Positions 11,832 through 21,548 of a stretch of DNA of 64,000 nt are shown here, piece by piece. A program made the position numbers and the translations under genes. The notes under the pieces were generated by a model. That model saw nothing but the letters and a program-made list of their open reading frames with translations. It was not told where the DNA came from and searched no databases. This stretch comes from Tridacna crocea (lineage: Eukaryota; Mollusca; Bivalvia; Cardiida; Cardiidae): NCBI GenBank assembly GCA_943736015.1, contig OX031071.1, positions 12,310,119 through 12,374,118 on the forward strand, given 5' to 3'. Positions within the stretch are counted from its first letter, which is position 1. Each line of letters begins with the position of its first letter.

Positions 11832-12128
11832 TTAGTCAACAAAAGCATGGATTGTAATTCGTTCGATTGATATGGAAATCATAATAAATTTGGTTTCCAG
11901 CACATTGGAAAGCGGATCAGTCAGGAAACCAGTTATATCGTACGATGTATTATCAACATCGAAGTACTGAAGGTAGTTCATTGCAACGTACGGGTAACCA
12001 ATCTCCAAGCAGAGTTGTCGTTCGTTACTCTCACATACATGAATGTGAATGATCCGGAGTGCAAGAGTGACGGGTAACAAGTTAACAACCAGAAGAATGT
12101 CGAACTTGCGGTCGTTGGTTTTGTCTCT
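11832..12128 (-). other. unidentified open frame with hydrophobic start
   Basis: Minus frame of about 98 codons ending TAA at 11832. It reads KFDILLVVNLLPVTLALRII, a possible membrane segment, then LCLEIGYPYVAMNYLQYFDV. An overlapping frame (12202-11978) starts with a Met-initiated hydrophobic stretch, so a small frameshift or an exon border is possible. The sequence is not repeated elsewhere in the window. No family recognised. Confidence 0.25.
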
Positions 12129-12512
12129 TGATTATCAAAGACAGCAACAGTTATACCCCACAGAAATATAGATCTAATAATCTGATTTAGGATTTTCATC
12201 ATACTTTTTTTTTAATCAAACTTGAGTTTAATTACCTCTCTGGATCGGGGATCTAATTCTCTTTTTGATCATACATCGATCATTTGACAATCCATGGACC
12301 AAACGCGAATCACAGTCCACACTTGAACAAATAAGCAGGTAGTAGTTGGGTACAACGCCGAAGTTCGAAAATCAAAGCGCTGAAGGCGCCGCGGGAATCA
12401 GAAGGGGCGAAGAAGCAGGAAGGAGAGGCCTACCAGAGCTCAAGCTCAAAATTGCTATCACATTAAAGCAGGTTTAACATTGCTGGATCTAGATCTATCT
12501 CATTTGTACAAA
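12129..12512. other. no gene recognised; single-copy DNA
   Basis: Includes a less AT-rich patch at 12355-12450 (GAAGGCGCCGCGGGAATC), unlike the surroundings, which could be an exon or promoter of an unseen gene. Confidence 0.3.
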
Positions 12513-12737
12513 TTAACCCTTTATCAAACAATCCCTGGTTTATACGACCCTGAAATATGAGCCTTTTGAAAACTTTGTAAGAAAATGCTGGTAACCATGC
12601 AGCATCTTCTCTTTTTCCCCCAATGTTTTCTACTCTGCTGAAAACAAATCAAAATTTTTGAGTTACATTTATTTTGTTTTCTGTTAGTGCTTTCAATTTG
12701 GACCGGTTTAATATTTTGTTGTTTGGGAAAAGGTTAA
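12513..12737 (-). mobile_element. family A element, first of a tandem pair
   Basis: TTAACCCTTTATCAAACAAT to GGGAAAAGGTTAA, damaged hairpin. Shares its right TTAA with the next copy. Confidence 0.9.
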
Positions 12738-12961
12738 CTCATTACCACACAATCCCTACTTTTGACACCCCTGAGAAAGAAGCCTTTTGAAAACACCGTG
12801 GGAAAAGGAGAAAATGCTGGTAAGCAGCATTTTCTCCTTTTCCCACAGTGTTTTCTATCCTTCCCTGAACAAATTTCAATTTTTCAGTCACCTTTATTTT
12901 GTCGTCTGCAAATGCTTTAATTTGGACCAGTCTAAAATTTTCTCGTGTGGTAAAGGGTTAA
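12734..12961 (-). mobile_element. family A element, second of a tandem pair
   Basis: TTAACTCATTACCACACAAT to GTGTGGTAAAGGGTTAA. Hairpin centre GCTGGTAAGCAGC is one base off perfect. Confidence 0.93.
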
Positions 12962-13584
12962 GAAAAAATCTACAAAGTTTCACACTGACAGTCTGTGGAG
13001 TCAACAGCAGAATGGAAAAACGTAGACTTGTACCTGTAGGCTGATTTCAGGAACTGATATAATGAGTATATAATTTCTGTAAAGTCTTGGTATCGTGGTC
13101 TTTACGGATTCAAAAGAGTTGACATACCAACTAGATCTAATTGGTCAAGAAAAAATATGACCGACAGAGCAAAACCCAGGGACCATTTGTGTAAAAAGGT
13201 GAAAAAACCCCTAATGTCTCAGCAATGAGAAGCCCAAATCTATCATTTTTTCCCCACTTTCAGTCTACGGCAACTTTAAAGTTGCGATATCAACCATACC
13301 TGTCCTTTGAGCAATGACAAGGACAAACACAAAATCTGCAAAGGCAAATATCATATGAGGAATAATTTCATAAAGTCTCAGTTTCACAAATGTGGTTTCT
13401 AAGAAGATAATTTTCTAAATATAAAATTTCTTCTTTTGCATTTTAGTTTTATGGCAATGTTCAAATAAAAACAGCACCGCAAGCAAGACCCGAAGCTCTG
13501 CGACAGTTACTTATAGACAAGATTTAGTCAAAACAGGGAAATAACTGTGTCAAAAATATCTTAATGGTTACCTGATTCTGTTGC
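12962..13584. other. no gene recognised
   Basis: Plain AT-rich sequence with no strong repeat or exon signal. Confidence 0.4.
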
Positions 13585-13824
13585 TTAACCCTTTACCCCA
13601 TAGATACTCATTTGCACGCATTGCTTGTAGGAGCCTTTGGAAAACATTGTAGCAAAAGGTGAAATTGCTCGTCACGAGCAATTTCACCTTTTGCAACAAT
13701 GTTTTCTACACTATCAAAAGGTGTCATATATACGAAAAATATATCTAAGAAACGGCTTCATCCTTGCTGTTAATTAGGGTCAATTAGAGATACCATAGAA
13801 ATGCCTTATGGGGTAAAGGGTTAG
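13585..13824 (+). mobile_element. family B element
   Basis: TTAACCCTTTACCCCATAGA to GGGGTAAAGGGTTAG. Hairpin centre GCTCGTCACGAGC. Confidence 0.93.
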
Positions 13825-14026
13825 TATCTCCTTTTTTGATATTTTACAATTTGTCCAAGTCTTTTAAAGCAGAAATAAAGTAGAGGAACGATACAAGCCT
13901 ATTCAAGGAACATTTCTTTGAGAAAGATTTTAAGTACTCTTCGACTGGATCACTCGTCACAGATCGTCCGATTCCATGGTTTGGAACATCGGATCATGCG
14001 AGCTTTGCCAAATGTCTTTTACAATG

Positions 14027-14257
14027 TTAACTCTTTACCAAACGACAAAATTTTGGACTAGTCCAAATTGAAAGCATTGGCAGACGACATAATAATGTGA
14101 CTGAAAAATTCAAGTTTGGTTTGGGAAGGGTAGAAAACAGTGTGGGAAAAGGAGAAAATGCTGGTTACCAGCATTTTTTTTTCATTCTCCCACAATGTTT
14201 TCAAAAGACTTCTCTCTCAGGGTCGTTAAAAGTCGGAATTGTGCGGTAAATAGTCAA
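14027..14257 (+). mobile_element. family A element
   Basis: TTAACTCTTTACCAAACGAC to GTGCGGTAAATAGTCAA; right TTAA mutated. Extra T run in the right hairpin arm. Confidence 0.88.
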
Positions 14258-14807
14258 AGTGCATTAATTTGCATTAATTACGACTCGAACTTTTAAGTCT
14301 TTAAAACACTTTCGTGCGATAAGTTGACGTCGCATGTCTTTTTCAAAGGTTCTGTGAACTTAAATCCTACTTTCATGTTCACACCCGATTTTTTTCCAAA
14401 GCAAAGTGAGATACATTGCAAGAGTATTTTAGTGGTACTTTTGCAATACATTTCATTTCCAATTTCATTTTGCGGTTAACTTCGTCGCCGTAAATCATGA
14501 AGGCTCTGAAAATTTAAGGCTCCTCTTAAAAAAGAAAACGAGTTCCAATTTTCTATCGAAATCTTTCTAACTATATTTCAGTTGACAAACAGTTCATACA
14601 TTCTATTTTTTAACGAGGTTTGTCAATTCCGATTGAAGTTTGTATCAATTCTGACTGAAGTTGTTACCAACATAAAGAAGTGAATAACTTCATTGAGGCT
14701 GTTTATGTTCTTGCTAAACGACGTTTACGGTGGCGCCGCCATGTGTAAGATCACGTGATTGTCTGTTCAAATGGAAACGACCGTTACACAGACGAGGTCA
14801 ACACTAA
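14258..14807. other. no gene recognised
   Basis: Mostly AT-rich; 14660-14800 is more balanced (GGTGGCGCCGCCATG). Nothing assignable. Confidence 0.4.
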
Positions 14808-15159
14808 TCTATCTAATACGGGCATCCTGGGTACAGAACCGAACCACTTTCCTATGCGACAACCGTTACTTTGAATTTAAAACTAAAATAAAGGTTTACT
14901 CAATAAAACGCTACCTCGTGTAATTCACTCAGCTATTATCGGTTGCTTAGAGAATATGTAGTCTGGTACCCCTCCGATAACATAGTGATAGGGGCAGGTA
15001 ATCCAGATTAAGAGAATATGGAGCTAAAGCAGGTCTCATTTCTCCTCAAACGTATTGATTAAAGCTATTTTCAACATTGCTACTTTATAGAGCGTAATAT
15101 TACAGTCTACCCTCTTTCGGGTTCGGTTCTGTACCCAGGATGCCCAAATTAGATAGATG
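14808..15159. mobile_element. 350-bp element with about 35-bp inverted ends
   Basis: ATCTAATACGGGCATCCTGG at the left and CCAGGATGCCCAAATTAGAT at the right are inverted, continuing through GTACAGAACCGAAC. Shares the interior (ACTTTGAATTT, TATAGAGCGTAATATTACAG) with copies at 21.9 and 38.4 kb. Confidence 0.85.
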
Positions 15160-15396
15160 TGTATTTATAGAATGCCATCTAGCGGGAGATAATGTTACCG
15201 GGTGCCTTCAAGGTACCTATGCTGGCTGTTTCTTATGGTCGAGGAAACGGAATGGAGGAGTGGTTTGAGGTGAAGTGTTGCAATCCCATAGTGAGGTTAA
15301 TGAAATTGTTAAAACATAGAGCGGACGTCTTATCAAAGATCACGTGATACCTCACGGGCTACCTCTCTACCAGACTCGTCTATAACGAAAGCATTT

Positions 15397-15890
15397 GTGG
15401 ATGACAAACTAAATGTGACCCGTCACGCAAAAAGGGACCTTCTCGGAACTGCGAAAAGTGTCAATCCTGGTCAGACTGCGCGAATTCCGCAGGCTGACCA
15501 GGGCCCGTATTCACCAACCATTCTTGAGAATATTCTTAGTCTTATTCTCCAAGGTGTTTCCAAATTTGTAAGTAACACAACTTCTGATTGGCTAAACCAT
15601 TCGGTTTAGCCAATCAGAAGTTGTGTTACTTACAAATGTAGAAAATTCTGGAGAATAAGACCAAGAGCGTTCTTAAGAATGGTTGGTGAATAAAGGCCCC
15701 GGATTGACACTTTTCGTTTTAATGACACATTCTGTATGAAAAGTGGTCATTGTACCTTGTTATACAATCATTTTTTAATTATCAACTTAAACTGACCTGC
15801 ACTATCGTTTATCTGTTTTTCATCTACTTGATGTACAGAATTCCCGGATGGTCCCTTTTTGCGTGATGGGTCACAAATATATGTAAATTG
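15397..15890. mobile_element. GTGACCCGTCACGC repeat interrupted by a family D palindrome
   Basis: The left part ends CAGGCTGACCAGGG at 15503; the right part resumes at about 15695 and ends TTTTTGCGTGATGGGTCAC, inverted to the start. The same left part is uninterrupted at 37918. Confidence 0.8.
15511..15690. mobile_element. family D palindromic element
   Basis: CACCAACCATTCTTGAG to CTTAAGAATGGTTGGTG; the two halves are near-perfect mirrors about CCATTCGG (15597), with GCCAATCAGAAGTTGTGTTA arms. Confidence 0.95.
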
Positions 15891-16415
15891 TTGTTTGAGT
15901 GTTTTAGAAATCATTACATGTAAAAAAGAAAATACTGTTTAATTGCATGGTTTTTTTTTTAAGTTCTTTTTCCTAAGATGTCTTGAATGAACCATCCGTG
16001 AGGTCGTTAAAATATCGGACCGTATGGTATAGAGCTGATACCGGAAAGTACCGAAATTTCTGATAAGCCACTCTATATTGTCACGCGATTGAACATGGTA
16101 CCCGGCTCTATATATTTCAAGTAGTGCTGAGAACTAGGATACATAAATGAATATCGTAAGTTCTACCCGGTAAAACCTTCATTCAACCCCTTTCTTCATT
16201 TTTACTGTTGCAGTTCTAAAACTGAAATAAAATGGAGATAAGAACTACTCTAGCGCGCTTTTTCTTTTTTGCTTATTTGGAAACGTCACGATCTGGTTAA
16301 ATGCTGGAAAATGATGGTTTCTTGGATTGTGTAGAGCGTATAGCGCGGAAAATTTAGATTTAGTTCTGCTCAAGACGTCCCTTCCCCCCCTACCCCCCAA
16401 CCCTTAAAAAAATGT

Positions 16416-16545
16416 TTAACCATTTACCAAGCAAGCTCGTGTTTTAAAAGCCACAGGGAAAAAACACTGTTTGAAATATTTTGGGAAGAGGAGAAAATGT
16501 TGATAAACATCAATTTCTCCTTTTCCCACAATTTTCTATCCTTTA
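16416..16545 (-). mobile_element. family A left part sharing a TTAA with the next copy
   Basis: TTAACCATTTACCAAGCAAG; hairpin AATGTTGATAAACATCAATTT; right half missing. Confidence 0.75.
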
Positions 16546-16771
16546 ATCCATTACCACACAATCCCTACTTTTGACCCCTCCCCCCTGAGAAAGAAGCCTT
16601 TATTTTGTGGGAAAAGGAGAAAATGCTGTTAACCAGCATTTCCTCCTTTTCCTACGATGTTTTCTACTCTTCACAAAACAAATTTCAAAATTTCAGTCAC
16701 TTTTATTTTGTGGTCTGCAAATGCTTTTAATTTGGACCAGTCTAAAATATTGTCGTTTGGTAATGGGTTAA
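16542..16771 (-). mobile_element. family A element
   Basis: TTAATCCATTACCACACAAT to TTTGGTAATGGGTTAA, with a CCCCTCCCCCC insertion in the left half. Confidence 0.92.
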
Positions 16772-17361
16772 AGGATAAATCCCATATTTTTGACTACGTT
16801 TAGTTTGTCGTCTGCAAGTGCCTTTCTATGGTGGCATATCTCTGCCACGAGATAGCTATCAAGTAAATTGTACAAAACTATCGCGACAGATAAAACTTTA
16901 CCAAGACAGTAGACAATTACCTGAAAAAAATATATCTATAAACTTAACATTTTAACGCAAACATTCTCATTCGTGTACGAAGCTGACATGCAAGATAAAA
17001 TTGTCGCTATAGTTCTAGCTGTTTCTCTATACCTATAAATAGAAAACTTACCATTTGGATTAACTCGGTAGTTTTTGACTTCACAAGATTGTAGTAAGTA
17101 AAAATTCGAGTAATTATTAGCTTTACGGGTAAATTTTTACACGACTCTAGAAAACAGTTCTCTTTAAAATCACGATCCGAAATGCGTCACACAAACACTT
17201 CTAAACCATTCAGGGAAAAGGAGAAATCATGAGGTTGTAGACGAAGATGTTCCGAATCCGTATCTAATTATAGGTAACATGAATGTCATGCTGTTGTGGG
17301 AACGAAAGCACAAAAAATCATGGTAACAGTTAGAATTACCGCGCTGTTTATCTTGAAAAGT
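16772..17361. other. no gene recognised
   Basis: AT-rich single-copy sequence; the first about 40 bp are a family A fragment. Confidence 0.4.
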
Positions 17362-17436
17362 TTAGTTTTATCACGATACTTCGCTTAAAATACCGCAATA
17401 GTTTTATCACGATACTTCGCTTGAAATACCGCAATA
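17362..17436 (+). repeat. short tandem duplication
   Basis: GTTTTATCACGATACTTCGC followed by a TTRAAATACCGCAATA segment occurs twice back to back, with one substitution. Confidence 0.8.
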
Positions 17437-17630
17437 GTTATCTCGTATCTCGCGGCACAAATATGCCACCATACCCTTCAATTCGGAACAGTCTAAAATT
17501 GTGTCCTTTCGTAAAGAGCCATCGTATGACAGTGGCGCGAGGACTGCCTACCAAGAAAAGTAAACAAAACTTAGATAAAAATTTCCTTATTAAAGTGAGG
17601 TCTCCCAACCACAGCCTTTATTTCATGATT

Positions 17631-17912
17631 AACACTGTCACACTGGAGAGACCTTACGAACTTGCTCCCGGGCAACGTTACTGTCCCTGTCAATTTTACG
17701 CACCTGTTCGAGTAAAAAACATGGCTGCGCCCATAAAATTACACATGGTAAGCACAAAAACATACTTCTATTACAACCAGATGAGTAGATGTGCAGTAGA
17801 CGGTTGGCGCACGGAATGTCTGGGATGTCATTGCATATTTATGTATAGTTCCTTTAGTGGTTTGTTATTTGTTAAAGACGTTTAATCCAACAAACTTCCG
17901 TCAGCGACTGCG
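17631..17912 (+). repeat. left arm of 280-bp inverted duplication
   Basis: Matches 21100-21388 in reverse complement: nearly identical over 17637-17765, then roughly 75-80% alike to the motif GACGTTTAATCCAACAAA. The arms lie 3.2 kb apart and flank the NPC1-like gene's 5' side. Confidence 0.85.
17721..17747 (+). other. duplicate of the 9-codon putative first exon
   Basis: Reads MAAPIKLHM then GTAAGC at 17748. About 80 bp upstream and the exon itself are nearly identical to the copy at 21.3 kb, while the sequence after the donor diverges more. The frame stays open through the donor to 17885, which is why it shows as a longer ORF. Confidence 0.3.
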
Positions 17913-18223
17913 ATTTCTGAATAATCAACACATGGGAGTCAGCAAAAAGCTTTTTTAAACATATACACACAATAATCTGAAGTTTGTGTTATGTCAGGTG
18001 AATCACATATGCTTTATTCACCACAGTTGAAAACAAAAACTATACGACATCCATTAAAGAGCACTTTTCTGTCAATTTTTGTTGGCAACGCTCCACGCTC
18101 CAGAACACAATAAAACGATCCAGTTCCTGTATTGAAAAAGAGAACGATATCATAATGTGATTGTGTCCTAATTTAATGATTGTTTTCCCTTTTTTCCCTT
18201 CTTTAATCAGTATGTTTAATTGT

Positions 18224-18418
18224 CTACTCGTCCATCTTTCGGTTTTTCTTTCCGGCAAGTTTATTGTCCTTTTGATGCTTTTGAAATGAAATGCCATGAT
18301 ATAGATGAAGAGCTTGATGACAGACAGTATCATGCAAAGGATATCTATCATAACTATCGTGCAGAAGATCCATAACTTTTGTAAATACCATCTTTGATAT
18401 CGTCATCAAGAGACTCAT
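18224..18418 (-). other. unidentified 64-codon open frame
   Basis: Starts MSLLMTISKMVFTKVMDLL and ends in a lysine-rich KKNRKMDE. Single copy here. The composition is protein-like but there is no family match and no convincing splice context. Confidence 0.15.
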
Positions 18419-18549
18419 TTTTGTGAATATAATTTAATAATAATGATCATCAACGAACAACCATTCATATGCCTTGTAAGGGGCACACCTAAAAGTAACC
18501 AGTAATATCTAATACTATGCTTTAAATATTGATCAGCGATACTTTGTGC

Positions 18550-18700
18550 ATTTTCGAAAGAATCTGCCCAGGTCAGCTTGTGCATTCCGCGCAGGCGGAA
18601 CTGGACCGAGACTTTTCGCTTTAAGTCAATTTTCTGTCTACCTAAGGATTGAGTAGTGTTTGTTTTTTTCGAAAAGGTGATTATTGTGGATCAATATGTA
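18550..18700 (+). mobile_element. family E fragment
   Basis: CTGCCCAGGTCAGCTTGTGC and GAGACTTTTCGCTTT; outer ends not intact. Confidence 0.6.
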
Positions 18701-19030
18701 GGCAAAGGGTTGTTTGGCACTACGAATGACGCAGATGCATTAAGTTTCATAGAGCATGGCTCCAATATATATAAATCTTCTCACACCTTTGCAAAACAGT
18801 AGATCATATAGCTAATTAGACCTCAAAGTAGCTTACGAATCGCAAATTTGTTTCAAATTTAACAACCATTTTTGTGAAAAACACTAATTAGATGCATTTT
18901 TTTTTCCACGAAAACAGATCCGGTTTATCCATAAATCTTTTGGCATAAGAAAACGGCATGGGCAAATAATGCAGTTCCGGATCAGCCTCTACCGAAGCTG
19001 TCAGAGTATGATCATGAAATTTCACTACTT
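18701..19030. other. no gene recognised
   Basis: AT-rich, nothing supported. Confidence 0.4.
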
Positions 19031-19145
19031 GCCAGCATTTTCTCCTTTTCCCACTGTGTTTTCAATCCTTTCCAAATCAAGTTTCAATTTTTGATTCACA
19101 TTCACTTTGTCGTCTGCAAATGCTGTCAATTTTGGACAAGTTTTG
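19030..19145 (-). mobile_element. family A right-half fragment
   Basis: CCAGCATTTTCTCCTTTTCC through GTCGTCTGCAAATGCTGTCA. Confidence 0.75.
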
Positions 19146-19406
19146 CGTGAAAACTAGATACCATATATATGGGATTTACACGCTTACCAAAGAAGCATGT
19201 TTGTTTTATTTATAGATAAAATTTTAATAAAGATGGGAAAAAGAAAAAAGACTAAGCTTTGGCTGAATAAGCCAAAAAGACGACCCATGACTTTCTGTAC
19301 TCCAATGAAAAAAATATGCAATAGTTTACCTAGAACACCAAGTACCCGGAAATATGTAGGGACACCATCAGAACGTAGATCCAATATGAAACCGACCCCG
19401 CTCTAA

Positions 19407-19444
19407 AACATCTTCTTCTTCTTCTTCTTCTTCTTCTTCTTCTT
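19407..19444 (+). repeat. (CTT)n microsatellite
   Basis: About 12 CTT units followed by a pyrimidine-rich tract to 19520. Confidence 0.95.
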
Positions 19445-19548
19445 GCTACACCCCTCCCTTTATCTCCCTTTCTTTCTCTTCTTCCTTCCCCCTTCCCCCC
19501 CCCTCTCTATCTCTCTATTTTTCACGATAGGTGTCTGATTCTGCCTCC

Positions 19549-20099
19549 TTAAAGGTGGGTATTTAGAATTTTTTACATCTCGCCAAATTAAAAAAAATAT
19601 ATATCACGGAAATTCATATGATAAAATAATTCAATTCATCAACAATTAAGATTCAGAAAATTTAAAAAAAAAATTTTTTTTGGTGGTATTCCCTTAAAAG
19701 GCTACGTAGCCTCTTAAGTTATTTTTAGATTTCGCGCCAAAAATCAATAAAGCATTGTGGGAATGTCAAGTGACTGACACGTGACTCATAACGCTTAAAT
19801 TCCCTATCATAATAAACATGTAAAAATTTAATTTCCATAATGTCTTCTTCGGACGCTATGTTTGAAGCTTCTTCTATGTATCCCTGTAAGTAAATGAGCG
19901 AATTGACCATCTAAAAATAGAACGTGTCTCCCGATGGTGTCAACCTGGGCCGTAGTAAATCTCTAATTTCTCGTGTTGTCGGACGGTTTTCGATTACTTG
20001 GGTTTTATGAACGAAAATTAAGAGGCTTTGGTAGTATAAGGATGATTTTTTTGCAACTTTGTAAAATTTTCGTCCCAAAAACTGAAGGGCCACCTTTAA
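19549..20099 (-). mobile_element. family F element, left arm of a 1.1-kb palindrome
   Basis: TTAAAGGTGGGTATTTAG to GGGCCACCTTTAA. Paired head to head with the next entry, 12 bp apart. Confidence 0.9.
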
Positions 20100-20111
20100 A
20101 GGTGGCTAACT

Positions 20112-20658
20112 TTAAAGGTGGCCCTTCAGATTTTAGGTCGAAAATTTTACAAAAATGCAAAAAAATCATCCTTATACTCCCAAAGCCTTTTAATTTGCGT
20201 TCATAAAACCCCAGTTTTCCAAAACCTTCCTACAACACGAGAAATTAGAAATTTACTACAGCCCAGACTGACACCAACGGGAGACACGTTGTATTTTTAG
20301 ATGATCAATTCTTTCATTTACATACAGGAATACACAAACAAAGTTTAAACCTAGCGTCGGAAGAAGACATTATGGAAAATAATTATTACCTGTTTGTTTT
20401 GTAATGGAATTTAAGTGTTATTAGACACGTGCCAGTCACTTGACATTCCCATAATACTATTTTGATTTTTGGCGCGAAATCTAAAAATAGCTTAAGAGGC
20501 TACTTAGCCTTTTAAGGGAATACCATCAAAAATTTTTTTATTTGTAATTTTATGATTCTTAATTATTGATGATTTCTATCATTTTTTCATATAAATTTCA
20601 GTAAAATATATATTTTTTAATTTGGCGAGATGTAAAAATTCTAAATACCCACCTTTAA
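20112..20658 (+). mobile_element. family F element, right arm of the palindrome
   Basis: TTAAAGGTGGCCCTTCAG to ATACCCACCTTTAA. It differs from the left arm by scattered substitutions, so the pairing is old or came from two insertions. Confidence 0.9.
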
Positions 20659-21099
20659 TAAAATTGGGGATAGAAACAGAGAACCCGAGATCGCCTGAAT
20701 ACATGCCCAGTAACATTAAGCCTATTGATAGAAAAAAGAGTTCAACGTGTTTTAGAATTGTACTTCCATTCAAGTATTTATTTAACTACTTTACGACTGT
20801 GACTACGATAATTAATATAGAATCTTGACCAAAATAACAAAATTGTTCACTGTAACACAAACCTATACGCTTACCGTATTTTCAGCTCAGAAGCTGAATC
20901 GTTGTATTGAATTTAGGAGCATCTTACGTTGTAATGTAAAAATGGCAAAATATCCTTTAATAACTGCAACTTGATTTTTTATCAGTTTATAGCTCTGAGG
21001 ATAATCACTGTATTGGTCATCTGACACGACACACACTTCAGAATATCGACTATATATGTTTTACAAAGGTTTTTGGAGACTCCATGTAGTGTTTTTGCA
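20659..21099. other. no gene recognised
   Basis: AT-rich spacer before the inverted duplication upstream of the NPC1-like gene. Confidence 0.4.
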
Positions 21100-21388
21100 G
21101 AAATCGTAGTCGCCGACGAAACTTTGTTGGATTAAACGTCTTCAACAAACGATTAACCACCAAAAGAACTAAAGATTAACGTGCACTGACACCCCAGACA
21201 TTCCGTGCGACAACCTGCAACTGCATATCTATTCAATAACATGTTTAAAAAAATATGTTTTTGTGCTTACCTTGTGTAATTTTATGGGCGCAGCCATGTT
21301 TTTTACTCGAACAGGTGCGTAAAATTGACAGGGACAGTAACGTTGCCCGGGAGCAAGTTCGTAAGGTCTCTCCAGTGTGACTGTAGGG
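21100..21388 (-). repeat. right arm of 280-bp inverted duplication; upstream region of NPC1-like gene
   Basis: Ends about 100 bp before the NPC1-like start codon and so probably contains its promoter. It includes GTTGCCCGGGAGCAAG and CACTGGAGAGAC shared with 17.6 kb. No TATA box is evident. Confidence 0.8.
21271..21297 (-). other. possible divergent first coding exon (9 codons)
   Basis: On the minus strand an ATG at 21297 opens MAAPIKLHK, followed by a GTAAGC donor at 21270. The ATG is 189 bp from the NPC1-like ATG in head-to-head orientation. The same mini-exon occurs in the inverted copy at 17721-17747, where AAG is ATG. The next exon could not be located, so the gene is hypothetical. Confidence 0.35.
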
Positions 21389-21485
21389 AGAATTCATACG
21401 AAATATAGATTGACAGTTAAAGCATTTGGTGAAGAAGAAGAAGATTTTACATTTTATATTTACTGGTCTTTGGGAACTTCAGAAA

Positions 21486-21548
21486 ATGGTGAAAAGAACA
21501 GAACTGCTTGGCGATTTTGTGATGCTTTGCCTTATTTCGACGGGAGTT
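21486..21548 (+). CDS. NPC1-like: NPC1-like exon 1: signal peptide
   Basis: 21 codons starting at an ATG with A at -3 and G at +4. The peptide has a basic start (MVKRTE), a hydrophobic stretch LLGDFVMLCLI and a small-residue end STG, a typical signal peptide. Donor GTAAGT at 21549, phase 0. The open frame continues upstream to about 21426, but no ATG lies there. In human NPC1 the signal peptide is likewise on its own first exon. The link to exon 2 rests on matching phase and order, since 5 kb separate them. Confidence 0.75.

Noticed and set aside
17421-17885. 154-codon open frame, the longest of the region apart from NPC1-like exon 3
   Set aside because: Its second half is the inverted duplication of the 21.3-kb block, where the frame is broken. 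Conservation peaks around a splice donor and not along the frame.
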